Origin: Youngiibacter fragilis 232.1 | GTDB taxonomy: Bacteria > Bacillota > Clostridia > Clostridiales > Clostridiaceae | Length of the DNA stretch: 52,013 nt | Assembly (NCBI RefSeq): GCF_000495435.3 | Contig: NZ_AXUN02000233.1 | Coordinates: 1 to 52,013 of the forward strand | Direction: 5' to 3' | Part shown: positions 22,975-33,038 of the stretch, in pieces | Layout: the number at the start of each line of letters is the position of its first letter | Position numbering within the stretch: the first letter of the stretch is position 1 | Notes under the pieces: generated by a model | Told to the model about the DNA's origin: nothing | The model's input: only the letters and a program-made list of their open reading frames with translations | Database searches by the model: none | Position numbers and translations under genes: made by a program

Positions 22975-23763
22975 ATGATAAGGCTTGTTGTTACAGATAT
23001 GGACGGTACCTTCCTCCGGTCAGACATGACCTATGACAGGGAACGTTTCGATACCCTATTCAACCGGATGAAGGAAACCGGAGCATATTTCGTTGTCGCT
23101 TCAGGAAACCAGTACTACCAGATAAGAAGCTTCTTCCAGGACAAGATGGATGACATATGGTTCGCTGCTGAAAACGGGAACTTCCTTGTGAAGGGAACAG
23201 AGCCTGTGTTCAACACTTCAATAGAGAAGGAAATGACAGGAAAGGCAATAGATGCCATCCAGGCGATGGACGGGGTCGCGCTGGTCGTGTGCGGGAAGGA
23301 ATCCGCATATATCTCAGGAGTCAAAGCCGAGACAGCAGCACACATAAACAAATTCTTCCACAGGCTGAGGGATATGGACACCCTTACCGGACTTCAGGAT
23401 GAGATACTGAAGCTTACAGTCATCACAGAAGACAACGATGCTGTCCACTATGCCCCGATACTCCAGGATATCGTGGGAGACTCCATGGTCGCTGTCGCGA
23501 CTGCAAAGAACAACGTGGACATCATGAAGAAGGGCATTAACAAGGGCACTGCAATAGCCTATCTTCAGGAAAGGCTCGGCATTTCACCCTCAGAGACCAT
23601 GGTATTCGGCGACAACGGCAATGACATTGAGATGCTGGGCAGGGCAGAGTACAGCTACGCCATGGACAATGCCATACCCAGGGTCAAGGAAGCCGCGAGA
23701 TTCACAGCACCATCAAACAACGATGACGGAGTGCTCGCGATCATGGAACAGCACCTGAAATAG
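22975..23763 (+). CDS. Cof-type HAD-IIB phosphatase
   Basis: A 262-residue HAD phosphatase of the Cof subfamily, the second in this window. Motif I is DMDGTF (residues 8-13) and motif II is VASGNQYYQ near 41-49. The C2 cap follows, and motif IV is VFGDNGNDIEMLG near 210-222. GGAGGTGA precedes the ATG. It is monocistronic, between an extended -10 promoter and a strong bidirectional terminator. Similar proteins act on sugar phosphates or pyridoxal phosphate; the substrate here is unknown. It differs enough from the copy at 15790 not to be a recent duplicate. Confidence 0.9.
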   Translation: MIRLVVTDMDGTFLRSDMTYDRERFDTLFNRMKETGAYFVVASGNQYYQIRSFFQDKMDDIWFAAENGNFLVKGTEPVFNTSIEKEMTGKAIDAIQAMDGVALVVCGKESAYISGVKAETAAHINKFFHRLRDMDTLTGLQDEILKLTVITEDNDAVHYAPILQDIVGDSMVAVATAKNNVDIMKKGINKGTAIAYLQERLGISPSETMVFGDNGNDIEMLGRAEYSYAMDNAIPRVKEAARFTAPSNNDDGVLAIMEQHLK

Positions 23764-23801
23764 AAAAAAGCCTTCGGAGTCTCAGCTTCCGAAGGTTTTT
23801 T
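23764..23801. terminator. Bidirectional terminator between the HAD gene and the prepilin peptidase gene
   Basis: CCTTCGGA and TCCGAAGG form a perfect 8-bp stem, with six As before and six Ts after, so it can stop transcription from both convergent genes. Confidence 0.85.
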
Positions 23802-24368
23802 CTATATGAAGAAGTAGAATAAGGTATCAGTGACCTCCATCCTTGATACCATCAGCCCCAGATAAAGGAAGGGTATGAAGTAAGCCTCCCGGCTTCTTTT
23901 CACAAGGCACCAGACAAGCGCGAGCGCTGCTCCTATAGCCATAGCCCTGAATACCCCCGTCCCGTACATCATGGCAATCGCCGCAAGGATATACAGATCC
24001 CCCTCACCGAACCAGTATTTGAGCCTCCTGTCCTTCCTGTATATCCAGACAAGGAATCCGAACAATGCCGCAACGTAACTCTTCCTCACAATGAAGCCTG
24101 CTGTTGCTGCCGGAAACAGGAGCCACATTGGGATCTGGTGCACCTCCCCTGTATAGGCGTCTGTGATCGCACTGACAAGCAGCACAGACGAGAAAACCAC
24201 CTCCATTCCACTGATACCAGAAACATGGTTGAGCAGCATGGACGATATGAAGATGGCGGCTAATGCCGCCTTCTTCACCTCGTTTCCATCCTTAAGAAGG
24301 ATCATGGCTCCAGCCGCGCATGCTGACATTGTTGAGACCGCTGACAGCGACAGCTGCATCAGCGTCAT
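23802..24368 (-). CDS. Prepilin peptidase, A24 family, short form
   Basis: An integral membrane aspartic peptidase that cuts type IV-like prepilins after Gly. The two catalytic aspartates are in SAITDAYTGEVHQIP near residues 66-80 and in the signature GEGDLYILAA near 120-129. It is about 188 residues, with six or so membrane segments, and lacks the N-terminal methyltransferase domain of full-length PilD. The ATG overlaps the end of the pilin gene, so the pair is translationally coupled. Its obvious substrate is the adjacent pilin. No assembly ATPase or secretin is nearby. Confidence 0.85.
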   Translation of the reverse strand: MTLMQLSLSAVSTMSACAAGAMILLKDGNEVKKAALAAIFISSMLLNHVSGISGMEVVFSSVLLVSAITDAYTGEVHQIPMWLLFPAATAGFIVRKSYVAALFGFLVWIYRKDRRLKYWFGEGDLYILAAIAMMYGTGVFRAMAIGAALALVWCLVKRSREAYFIPFLYLGLMVSRMEVTDTLFYFFI

Positions 24369-24371
24369 CAA

Positions 24372-24716
24372 TCAGGGTGTAGAAAGTGCAGTCCGAAGAC
24401 CTGCAACTGTAAGGGCAGCGAAATCAGTATCAGCATTCTCCCTTGTAAGTATGTCCTTAAGGTCCGTACTTATCCCTGTCAGCGCAGCGATCTCCGTCAT
24501 GGTGTCATCCTCAGCGATGTCCGTTGCATTCAGGGCGTTGTAGGTATCGACAAGCATGACGACCTCCCTCTTGACCGACAGCTCCTGAATGCTCTCAGCC
24601 TTCTCCACAAGCCCGTTGTACTTTGGCGCAGAGATTGCAAGGATCACTCCAGAAATTGCGATCACCACCAGCATCTCCACAAGAGTGAAGCCCTTCATCC
24701 TTTTCCGTCTTTCCAT
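24372..24716 (-). CDS. Type IV pilin-like protein with N-terminal methylation motif
   Basis: A 114-residue prepilin: a short basic leader (MERRKRMKG), cleavage after Gly8, then FTLVEMLVVIAISGVILAI, with the conserved Glu at position 5 of the mature protein and a membrane helix that doubles as the assembly core. The mature domain is small and acidic, with no cysteines and a short C-terminus, so it looks like a minor pilin or competence-type pseudopilin (ComGC-like) rather than a major pilin. GGGGG lies seven bases before the ATG. It is followed at once by its peptidase gene. Confidence 0.88.
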   Translation of the reverse strand: MERRKRMKGFTLVEMLVVIAISGVILAISAPKYNGLVEKAESIQELSVKREVVMLVDTYNALNATDIAEDDTMTEIAALTGISTDLKDILTRENADTDFAALTVAGLRTALSTP

Positions 24717-24916
24717 TTATATTCCCCCTCTTTTTGTTTGGTATCCACATTATGCTGAGGAATAACCAGGAACAAACATATTAATCAGGAGTTCACATCA
24801 AATTTCCCCTTGTTTATTTCTATCCTCTTTGAATAGGAATTGATGCAGAAGGACTGGAATATGGCATTAAAATTATTCAGACTGCATGGCAAAAACATTC
24901 GTATCTGAGGTTGGAT

Positions 24917-25003
24917 TTCCATAGTTCCACATCGATGGAAAGCGATAGGTGCATTATCGCTTCAAAATGCAACGATAGATGAAGCGATAGGCCGAGCGTT
25001 GCA
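24917..25003. repeat. Cluster of nested inverted repeats in a gene-free stretch
   Basis: The 470 bases between the pilin and the second DUF4143 ATPase hold no gene. Within them are TTCCAT/ATGGAA, a perfect AAGCGATA/TATCGCTT pair (24940-24962) and TGCAACG/CGTTGCA (24968-25003), plus three copies of CGATAG. Their meaning is unknown: they may be binding sites, a small RNA, or the remains of a mobile element. Confidence 0.6.
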
Positions 25004-25087
25004 AATAAGGAGCATTAAAAAAGGGTCGTTTTGAGTTAAGAGCTGTCCTTTGAGTACAAAAACCGCATCATACACATAATAATTAAT

Positions 25088-25131
25088 AATTATGTGACTG
25101 GAGTCACATAATTCCATATAATTATGTGATT
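25088..25131. promoter_or_regulatory. 26-bp perfect palindrome plus a third half-site, probable operator
   Basis: AATTATGTGACT, two bases, then AGTCACATAATT form a perfect 12-bp-arm palindrome at 25088-25113. A third half-site, AATTATGTGATT, follows at 25120-25131 in the same direction as the first. They end just where the -35 of the DUF4143 ATPase promoter would be, so a dimeric repressor binding here could block that promoter. Confidence 0.75.
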
Positions 25132-25154
25132 CGGAAAGTTTCTATTAGAACACG

Positions 25155-25163
25155 TGTTATAAT
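25155..25163 (+). promoter_or_regulatory. Extended -10 promoter of the second DUF4143 ATPase
   Basis: TGTTATAAT, a perfect extended -10, lies 24 bases upstream of the first possible start codon and directly after the palindromic operator. Confidence 0.65.
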
Positions 25164-25186
25164 GAAGGTGTGACTACATTACATTA

Positions 25187-26572
25187 ATGCCAATTAAAGT
25201 TTGGGAGATGATGCTTTTGGAACGCCTTATCATAAAAGAACTTACAAAATGGAAGGAATCCCCTTACAGAAAGCCTCTGATCGTAAAAGGTATCAGGCAG
25301 GTAGGCAAGACCTGGATACTGAAAGAATTTGGAAGGCAATATTATGACAATGTTGCGTACTTCAACTTCGATGAGAACATGGAATACAGGCAATTCTTCG
25401 AAACCACAAAGGATGTTGACCGAATACTTCAAAACCTGATGTTGGCAAGTTCACAGAAGATCATTCCCGAAAAGACCCTGATAGTTTTCGATGAAGTTCA
25501 GGACTGTCCCAATGTGATAAACTCAATGAAATACTTCCAGGAGAACGCACCACAATATCATATTGCCTGTGCAGGTTCCCTGCTAGGCATCGCACTTGCA
25601 AAGCCCTCCTCATTCCCGGTTGGTAAAGTCAATTTCCTGCAAATTGATCCGATGACCTTTACCGAGTTCCTTCTTGCCAACGGCAATGAGAACCTTGCCC
25701 GTTATTTGGATACAATAAATATGATTGAACCCATACCCGACGCATTCTTCAATCCGCTTTACGAAAAGCTTAAGATGTACTACGTTACCGGTGGTATGCC
25801 TGAATCAGTCCTTATGTGGACGGAAGCCCGCGATGTGGATGCAATCCAGGGAGCGCTGTCAGGCATAATAGGTGCATATGAGCGTGACTTCGGCAAGCAT
25901 CCGGACGTTACTCAGTTCCCTAAAATCTCCATGCTCTGGAAATCAGTACCATCCCAGCTTTCCAGAGAAAATAAGAAATTCCTTTATAGGGTTATCAGGG
26001 AAGGTGCTCGTGCCAGGGAGTATGAAGACGCCCTGCAGTGGCTTGTGGAAGCAGGACTTGTGCACAAGGTTTTCAGGCGCAGTGCTCCAGGCCTTCCTAT
26101 TTCAGCTTACGATGATCTCTCAGCATTCAAGGTCTACCTTGCCGATGTGGGACTTCTCAGAAGACTGTCCCTGCTTGCACCTACTGCCTTCAATGAGGGC
26201 AATCGGCTGTTCACTGAGTTCAAGGGTGCTCTTTCTGAAAATTACGTGCTTCAGGCTTTGACAAAACAGTTTGAGGCTACTCCACGATATTGGGCACAAA
26301 TTAATCCACCATATGAAGTTGACTTTTTGATACAGCGGGAAAATGACATCATCCCTGTGGAAGTCAAGGCCGAAACCAATACTACAAGCAGGAGCCTGAA
26401 AAAGTTCAAGGAATTGTTCGGCGACAAAGTCAAACTGCGTGTGCGCTTTTCGCTGGATAACCTTAAATTGGATGACGATATGCTCAATATTCCGCTATTT
26501 CTGGCAGACCATGCAGACAAGCTTATTGGAATTGCACTGGAGCAGCTCGGCAAGGGAAGCTCTGAATTTTAG
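25187..26572 (+). CDS. AAA+ ATPase with C-terminal DUF4143 domain
   Basis: The second member of the ATP-binding/DUF4143 family here, up to 461 residues. Walker A is GIRQVGKTWILKEF near residue 35, Walker B is LIVFDEVQDCPNVI near 97, and a sensor-like ACAGSLLGIAL near 124. The C-terminal domain holds SENYVLQALTKQF and VDFLIQRENDIIPVEVK, a nuclease-like EVK motif. Three starts are possible: the ATG at 25187, an ATG at 25211, or the TTG at 25217 that has GGGAG nine bases before it. It stands alone, controlled by a palindromic operator. It is clearly different in sequence from the copy at 18092. Role unknown. Confidence 0.87.
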   Translation: MPIKVWEMMLLERLIIKELTKWKESPYRKPLIVKGIRQVGKTWILKEFGRQYYDNVAYFNFDENMEYRQFFETTKDVDRILQNLMLASSQKIIPEKTLIVFDEVQDCPNVINSMKYFQENAPQYHIACAGSLLGIALAKPSSFPVGKVNFLQIDPMTFTEFLLANGNENLARYLDTINMIEPIPDAFFNPLYEKLKMYYVTGGMPESVLMWTEARDVDAIQGALSGIIGAYERDFGKHPDVTQFPKISMLWKSVPSQLSRENKKFLYRVIREGARAREYEDALQWLVEAGLVHKVFRRSAPGLPISAYDDLSAFKVYLADVGLLRRLSLLAPTAFNEGNRLFTEFKGALSENYVLQALTKQFEATPRYWAQINPPYEVDFLIQRENDIIPVEVKAETNTTSRSLKKFKELFGDKVKLRVRFSLDNLKLDDDMLNIPLFLADHADKLIGIALEQLGKGSSEF

Positions 26573-26675
26573 TTTGGCGTGTCTCTTAAGGATCGATGCA
26601 GCTCAGGAAATCCTGCCCACAATCAGCAGAAATAGCATCTGTTCAGGTTAAAAGCTATTTTGAATTTTTTTGCAA

Positions 26676-26705
26676 AAATGAAAAGGGATGCTCGCGCATC
26701 CCTTT
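26676..26705 (-). terminator. Terminator of groESL
   Basis: AAAGGGATGC pairs with GCATCCCTTT around a 4-base loop; on the minus strand TTCATTTTT follows. It lies directly after the groEL stop. Confidence 0.85.
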
Positions 26706-26727
26706 GTCGTTTATTAAATAATATGGC

Positions 26728-28657
<1,930 letters not shown>

Positions 28658-28664
28658 TTATTTG

Positions 28665-28691
28665 TTAGCACTCACTTTGACCGAGTGCTAA
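28665..28691. promoter_or_regulatory. CIRCE operator (HrcA binding site)
   Basis: TTAGCACTC, nine bases, GAGTGCTAA: an exact match to the CIRCE consensus. It lies about 30 bases upstream of groES, in the 5' untranslated region. HrcA should repress groESL here at normal temperature. No hrcA gene is in the window. Confidence 0.98.
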
Positions 28692-28704
28692 TACTTACCT
28701 TTTT

Positions 28705-28732
28705 ATTATAATTCACCCATGCCAAATTTCAA
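28705..28732 (-). promoter_or_regulatory. Sigma-A promoter of groESL
   Basis: TTGAAA and TATAAT separated by 16 bases on the minus strand, placed just upstream of CIRCE, so the operator covers the start of transcription. Confidence 0.85.
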
Positions 28733-28773
28733 GGGTCTTGCATTAATTTCTGATTAATTCTCCATATGAAAAT

Positions 28774-28838
28774 GAACAGGGAACGTAGCTGTCCTCTGAT
28801 TCAAATACTGAATCAAAGCACTGCTCCATCCCCTGTTC
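28774..28838. repeat. Long imperfect hairpin downstream of the MBL hydrolase gene
   Basis: GAACAGGG and CCCTGTTC enclose a long partly paired arm whose tip is TGATTC/GAATCA. On the minus strand ATTTTC follows. It could be a poorly formed terminator of the MBL gene. It fills most of the space between that gene and the groESL promoter. Confidence 0.6.
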
Positions 28839-28855
28839 TTGCCTTGTGGTCCCAA

Positions 28856-29656
28856 TTAAGGTTTTTCCATCCTGTACGCTTCACCGGGAGCAAGGATTAT
28901 GATCCTCCCGGGATTTTTGATCCTTGCCGCAAGGTCTGCCGGGTCTCCGTTGAATTCCTTCATGTTTGGCGCATCAACGCTGCCCCAGTGCCAGAGGATA
29001 AGCTTTGAGTCAGGGTATGCGTCAGCAAGCCTTACCGCACCTTCAAAGCCGATGTGCCATGCGCTGTCAGAGAAATCAAACAGCATCACGTCGGGGGATG
29101 GCATGTTCAGCTGCTCCTCCATGAGCCTTGAATCTCCAACAGCCCATATGCTGCCATCCGGTGTATCAAGCCAGAAGCCGCAGTAGTCCTCCATCATGAA
29201 TTCCCTTGTCTTGTGCTTGGGGTATTCGTTCTGCCATGCATGGTCCGCAGGGGTAAGCGTAACCTTCACGTTCCCCACCTCGAAGGACTCATGTATGTCA
29301 TGACCCTTCCCGTCAATTGACATCGCCTTCATCAGGGACGCCACATAATGCGGTCCATGGAACTCCTTTACAACAGGCGCGATCTCACTGCAGGTAACCC
29401 TGCTGAAATGGTCATTGTCGCTGTGTGTTATAAGCACTGCATCGAGTCCTGGAATCTCATCAGTCGCTATCGGCATCCCGATCAGAAGCGGCATGTCGAA
29501 GCCCTTAAGCAGAGGGTCTATCATCAGGGTAGTGCCCCTGCTGTTTATCAATGCGCCGGAATTTCCAAGCCATCGTACTTCAGTGTGGTTTATCCTGCCA
29601 AAGGCATCCTGGTCAATTATTACAGTTGCCGGAGCCTTCGCCTGCCTTTTCTCCAT
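28856..29656 (-). CDS. MBL-fold metal-dependent hydrolase (UlaG-like)
   Basis: A 266-residue metallo-beta-lactamase-fold hydrolase of the UlaG/COG2220 type. The core motif HSDNDHF (HxDxDH class) is at about residue 77, with DHAW near 138, WAVGDSRL near 171 (Asp ligand) and LWHWGS near 222 (final His region). Members include ascorbate-6-phosphate lactonase and many uncharacterised hydrolases; the substrate here is unknown. AGGAG precedes the ATG. It follows LysR and MATE genes on the same strand but is 77 bases from LysR, and might be separate. Confidence 0.85.
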   Translation of the reverse strand: MEKRQAKAPATVIIDQDAFGRINHTEVRWLGNSGALINSRGTTLMIDPLLKGFDMPLLIGMPIATDEIPGLDAVLITHSDNDHFSRVTCSEIAPVVKEFHGPHYVASLMKAMSIDGKGHDIHESFEVGNVKVTLTPADHAWQNEYPKHKTREFMMEDYCGFWLDTPDGSIWAVGDSRLMEEQLNMPSPDVMLFDFSDSAWHIGFEGAVRLADAYPDSKLILWHWGSVDAPNMKEFNGDPADLAARIKNPGRIIILAPGEAYRMEKP

Positions 29657-29733
29657 TTATCCTACTCCTTTCTGAGCTTATGCGATACATCCTGATACTG
29701 TGAAAGATACGCTCTTAAGTCATGTGCATTTCA

Positions 29734-30639
29734 TCACTCCGCCATGCCGCCAGACTGCTCTTCACCTGACAGGTCCCTCAGCTGTTCAACGAACAGCCTT
29801 GTTGCCTTAGTGAAGATGCGGTTCTTCCTCCATGCCACAACATGTCCGGATATCTTTTCCGGTGAGAATGGTATGAACCTTAATCCATCCGTCGGTCTGA
29901 TCTGATAGGCCCCTTCTATGGTTACAATGTAGCCAAGCTTCCTTTCAGCCAGCAATAGAGCGTTTGTGAGCAGATTCACCGATGCGACTATATTCAGCTG
30001 CCCTGTGCCTGTTCCAAGCCAGTCTGCTATCTCTTCCTTGACAATTGTTCGCCGCGGCACTATAAGAGGAAGGTCAATGAGGTCAGAGACATCAATGGAT
30101 TCCTTCGCTGCCAGTCTATCATCGCTTCTCACGAGGAGGCCCCACCTGTCTGTAACCTTCAGCCTCATGAAGTCATATTTTGAAGTCTCTACAGGCTCAA
30201 CAAGTATCCCTATGTCAATCGCGCAAGAATCAAGCTTGTCCCTCAAATCATCTCCATTTGCAGTATACAATTCATACCTTACCATGGGATACTTGCCGGA
30301 GAATTCCGACATGGCCTCAGGTAATATCATCGATGCCGCAGATTCAACGCAGCCTACTGAAATGACTCCTCCCACTAGCTGGTTTTCTTCTGAGATCTCC
30401 CTCTCAGCCTTTCCTAACAGTGAGATGATTTCCTTCACCCTTTGCTGGAAAAGTATCCCGCTGTCAGTCAGCGAAACCTGCCTTTTTCCTCTTACAAAGA
30501 GCGCTGTACCAAGCTCCTCCTCAAGCTCCATGAGCTGCCTGCTGAGGGTCGGCTGAGTTATGTGCAGCACCTCGGCCGCTTTCGTTATGTTTCCCTCATT
30601 TGCCACTGCCAGAAAATATTTGAGGACACGTATATCCAT
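29734..30639 (-). CDS. LysR-family transcriptional regulator
   Basis: A 301-residue LysR regulator. The N-terminal winged helix-turn-helix reads FLAVANEGNITKAAEVLHI ... LSRQLMELEEELG (residues 8-44), followed by a linker helix and a periplasmic-binding-protein-like ligand domain beginning near residue 90 (GGVISVGCVESAAS). GGAAGGTG lies four bases before the ATG. It starts 15 bases after the MATE gene, so they are co-transcribed, and it could regulate that exporter or the downstream MBL hydrolase. Ligand not predictable. Confidence 0.93.
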   Translation of the reverse strand: MDIRVLKYFLAVANEGNITKAAEVLHITQPTLSRQLMELEEELGTALFVRGKRQVSLTDSGILFQQRVKEIISLLGKAEREISEENQLVGGVISVGCVESAASMILPEAMSEFSGKYPMVRYELYTANGDDLRDKLDSCAIDIGILVEPVETSKYDFMRLKVTDRWGLLVRSDDRLAAKESIDVSDLIDLPLIVPRRTIVKEEIADWLGTGTGQLNIVASVNLLTNALLLAERKLGYIVTIEGAYQIRPTDGLRFIPFSPEKISGHVVAWRKNRIFTKATRLFVEQLRDLSGEEQSGGMAE

Positions 30640-30654
30640 GAAGCACCTTCCTTC

Positions 30655-32037
30655 TCAGATCAGAGTGAATGATTTCCATTTTCCGCCTCTATACCTATGG
30701 TACATCAGAAGAGCCCTTATGCACCAGTCCCCGGCCATGGCGAGAGCGATTCCTGTTACTCCGAGGTTTAGCCAGATGCCCAGGATGACAGACAGCACCA
30801 CTCTGACAACTACAGTCGTGAACAGAGACACGTACATCGTGTATCTGACATCACCTGCCGCTCTCAGTCCGTTTGCGAACGGCGCTGCCACAGGGAATGC
30901 CGCTGAGTTGAAGATGTTGTGGATGAGCACAAGGATGAACACAAGACTCTTTGTCGATGCCGGCAGGTCGTATAGTGTCAGCATGACTGGTGTTGCGAGG
31001 AGTATGGCTCCATTCCAGAGGACAGACGAAAGGAAGGTAATCTTCAGAAGTTTAGTCATGTAGTATTCCGCGGCTCCCGGATCCTTCGCACCCATGCTCT
31101 GCCCTACGACGGTTATGAATGCGGGTGCCATTGCGACTCCCACAAGTGCTGAGAGCGACCAGAAGCTCTGTGCGACCCCGTTTGCAGCGATCTGGCTTGT
31201 CCCGAACAATGCCGTGATGCTTGAGAGCGCAACCTTCGCCAGCTGGAACAATCCGCTTTCTATGCTGTTTGGTACCGCAATACCGAGTATCCTCCTTACC
31301 ATGTCCCTGCTCCAGCTGAAGATATGCCTGAGGCTGAGCACCACCTGATTGTCCTTCGAAAAGCAAAGGGTGATGACCACCACGGCCGCAAATACCCTTG
31401 ATATGAACGAGGGCCAGGCAACACCGGCAACTCCTGCCTTAAGCACGAATATGCCGATCGCATTGCCTGCTACATTTATTATGTTCATGAGAAGTGATAT
31501 GTACATCGTCACCCTCGTCATCCCCATGCTCCGAAACAGCGCAGCGCCTGCGTTGTATAGAGCCAGCGCAATGAACGAATATGCGGATATCCTCAGGTAG
31601 ATGATGCTTGCTTCCATTACGGCACTATCCACGCTTCCGAAGAGAAGACCGAGTATCTGCCTGTTGAAAAGAAGCACGAGTATGGTTGAAACTGCAGAAG
31701 CAAGCATTGCGAGGGTGACCATCTGGCTGGCTGCCTGGCTTCCCTTTTCCCTGTCCCTGCTCCCCACGTAATGGCTTACTACAACCGCCCCGCCGGAAGC
31801 AATGGCAGTGAATATGTAGATGAATATGGTATAGAACATGTTGACTAGGGACACTCCCGAAACCGCCGATTCTCCCGCATAGCTTACCATGAGTGTGTCC
31901 GCTATCCCTACTGACATTACCAGCAGCTGTTCAACGAAAAGCGGGAGTATGAGGTGCTTCAGATAATTATTCGAAAACAGCTTTCTGTTATCTTCTATTT
32001 GCGTTTTTGGTTCGATAATCTTGGATATCAGGTCCAT
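30655..32037 (-). CDS. MATE-family efflux transporter
   Basis: A 460-residue multidrug-and-toxin-extrusion transporter with about 12 membrane segments in two homologous halves. The N-terminal half carries FVEQLLVMSVGIADTLMVSY and the second half FQLAKVALSSITALFGTSQI. Such proteins export drugs or metabolites in exchange for Na+ or H+. AAGGAGG lies seven bases before the ATG. It heads a probable MATE-LysR transcript. A 15-base palindrome overlaps its promoter. Confidence 0.92.
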   Translation of the reverse strand: MDLISKIIEPKTQIEDNRKLFSNNYLKHLILPLFVEQLLVMSVGIADTLMVSYAGESAVSGVSLVNMFYTIFIYIFTAIASGGAVVVSHYVGSRDREKGSQAASQMVTLAMLASAVSTILVLLFNRQILGLLFGSVDSAVMEASIIYLRISAYSFIALALYNAGAALFRSMGMTRVTMYISLLMNIINVAGNAIGIFVLKAGVAGVAWPSFISRVFAAVVVITLCFSKDNQVVLSLRHIFSWSRDMVRRILGIAVPNSIESGLFQLAKVALSSITALFGTSQIAANGVAQSFWSLSALVGVAMAPAFITVVGQSMGAKDPGAAEYYMTKLLKITFLSSVLWNGAILLATPVMLTLYDLPASTKSLVFILVLIHNIFNSAAFPVAAPFANGLRAAGDVRYTMYVSLFTTVVVRVVLSVILGIWLNLGVTGIALAMAGDWCIRALLMYHRYRGGKWKSFTLI

Positions 32038-32099
32038 TTTTCATCCTCCTTGTCCTGAAATCATCCTAACAGAATCAAGAAAAATAATAAAATACCTAT

Positions 32100-32129
32100 A
32101 TTATATGATTTATGATGCTTTTTAAGCAT
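32100..32129 (-). promoter_or_regulatory. Promoter and palindromic operator of the MATE-LysR transcript
   Basis: On the minus strand TATAAT (32100-32105) is preceded by ATGCTTAAAAAGCAT (32115-32129), a perfect 6-bp-arm palindrome lying at the -35 position. The neighbouring LysR protein is the natural candidate to bind it, although a T-N11-A motif was not clearly seen. Confidence 0.5.
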
Positions 32130-32270
32130 GATAATGTAGAATGAAAAGCTGCCCGGAAACCTTTAACCCTCTGTGACTTACACAGGCCTCTCCAGATTCC
32201 ACCGAATACAGCCTCATTTTACATGTAAATATATCGATGACCCATTTTCTTCATATTGTTGACACTTTTC

Positions 32271-32279
32271 TGATATAAT
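32271..32279 (+). promoter_or_regulatory. Extended -10 promoter of the Lit-like gene
   Basis: TGATATAAT, a perfect extended -10, about 60 bases upstream of the gene. A TTGACA lies only nine bases before the TATAAT, too near to act as its -35. The other 240 bases of this gap hold only the MATE promoter. Confidence 0.5.
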
Positions 32280-32338
32280 ATCGTTGGAAGAAATAATACA
32301 GCGGGCAGGGTAAACCTCGCCGGCTTTTGAGGTGCTTG

Positions 32339-33001
32339 ATGAAGAGATTTACTGCTGCCATAGCGGCACTTACGCTTTCAATTTTCATAGTCTCCTTCTC
32401 TGTGGTCGCTGTCCTTAACTTCAGGCCGGCCTACTATCTCCAGATACCGAAGATAGCGGCTGAAAATCCGAAGTACACCGAAGAGACCATCAGGAACAAC
32501 TACGACATACTCATTGACTACCAGAGCCCACTCGGTCCTGACAAGCTTGTCCTCGAGGGGATCCCTATGTCAGACAGCGGTGAATTCCACTTCTATGAAG
32601 TGAAGCTGATATTCACCAAGGTATTCTGGGCCATGGCAATCTCTTTCCTTATCTCAACAGCTTTTTTCATTGGCTTCATGAGAAAGAGAGACCTCCGGTA
32701 CATGAGATGGTCGGGGCTTCTGACGGTGCTGATACCCTTCACACTGGCAATACCCTTCATTCTTGACTTCTCCACAGCCTTCGTGGTATTCCATGAACTT
32801 GCTTTCTCCAATGACTTCTGGCTCTTCGACCCTGCAGTCGACCCGATAATCAACATACTGCCTGAATGGTTCTTCATGCAGGAGGCGTTCCTCATAATCG
32901 GCCTTATACTGATCCTTGCTGTCATACAGCTTGCAATTGGCTTCAGGAAGGGAAAAGACGATAGCATAAGCTATGACCCGAGGAACTATATGCTGAAGTG
33001 A
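32339..33001 (+). CDS. TIGR01906/DUF1461 membrane protein (Lit-like)
   Basis: A 220-residue membrane protein with an N-terminal hydrophobic segment (residues 6-28), an outside loop, and three more membrane segments. It has the conserved family stretch FHELAFSNDFWLFDPAVDP near 145-163, with the key His. This family includes Lit of Enterococcus faecalis, the lipoprotein intramolecular transacylase that moves an acyl chain from glycerol to the N-terminal Cys, producing lyso-form lipoproteins. Many family members have not been tested. The ATG at 32339 has GAGGTG just upstream. Monocistronic, with a strong terminator after it. Confidence 0.8.
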   Translation: MKRFTAAIAALTLSIFIVSFSVVAVLNFRPAYYLQIPKIAAENPKYTEETIRNNYDILIDYQSPLGPDKLVLEGIPMSDSGEFHFYEVKLIFTKVFWAMAISFLISTAFFIGFMRKRDLRYMRWSGLLTVLIPFTLAIPFILDFSTAFVVFHELAFSNDFWLFDPAVDPIINILPEWFFMQEAFLIIGLILILAVIQLAIGFRKGKDDSISYDPRNYMLK

Positions 33002-33038
33002 CCCTATAAGCTGGAAATGACTTAAAGAATAAGTCAGG

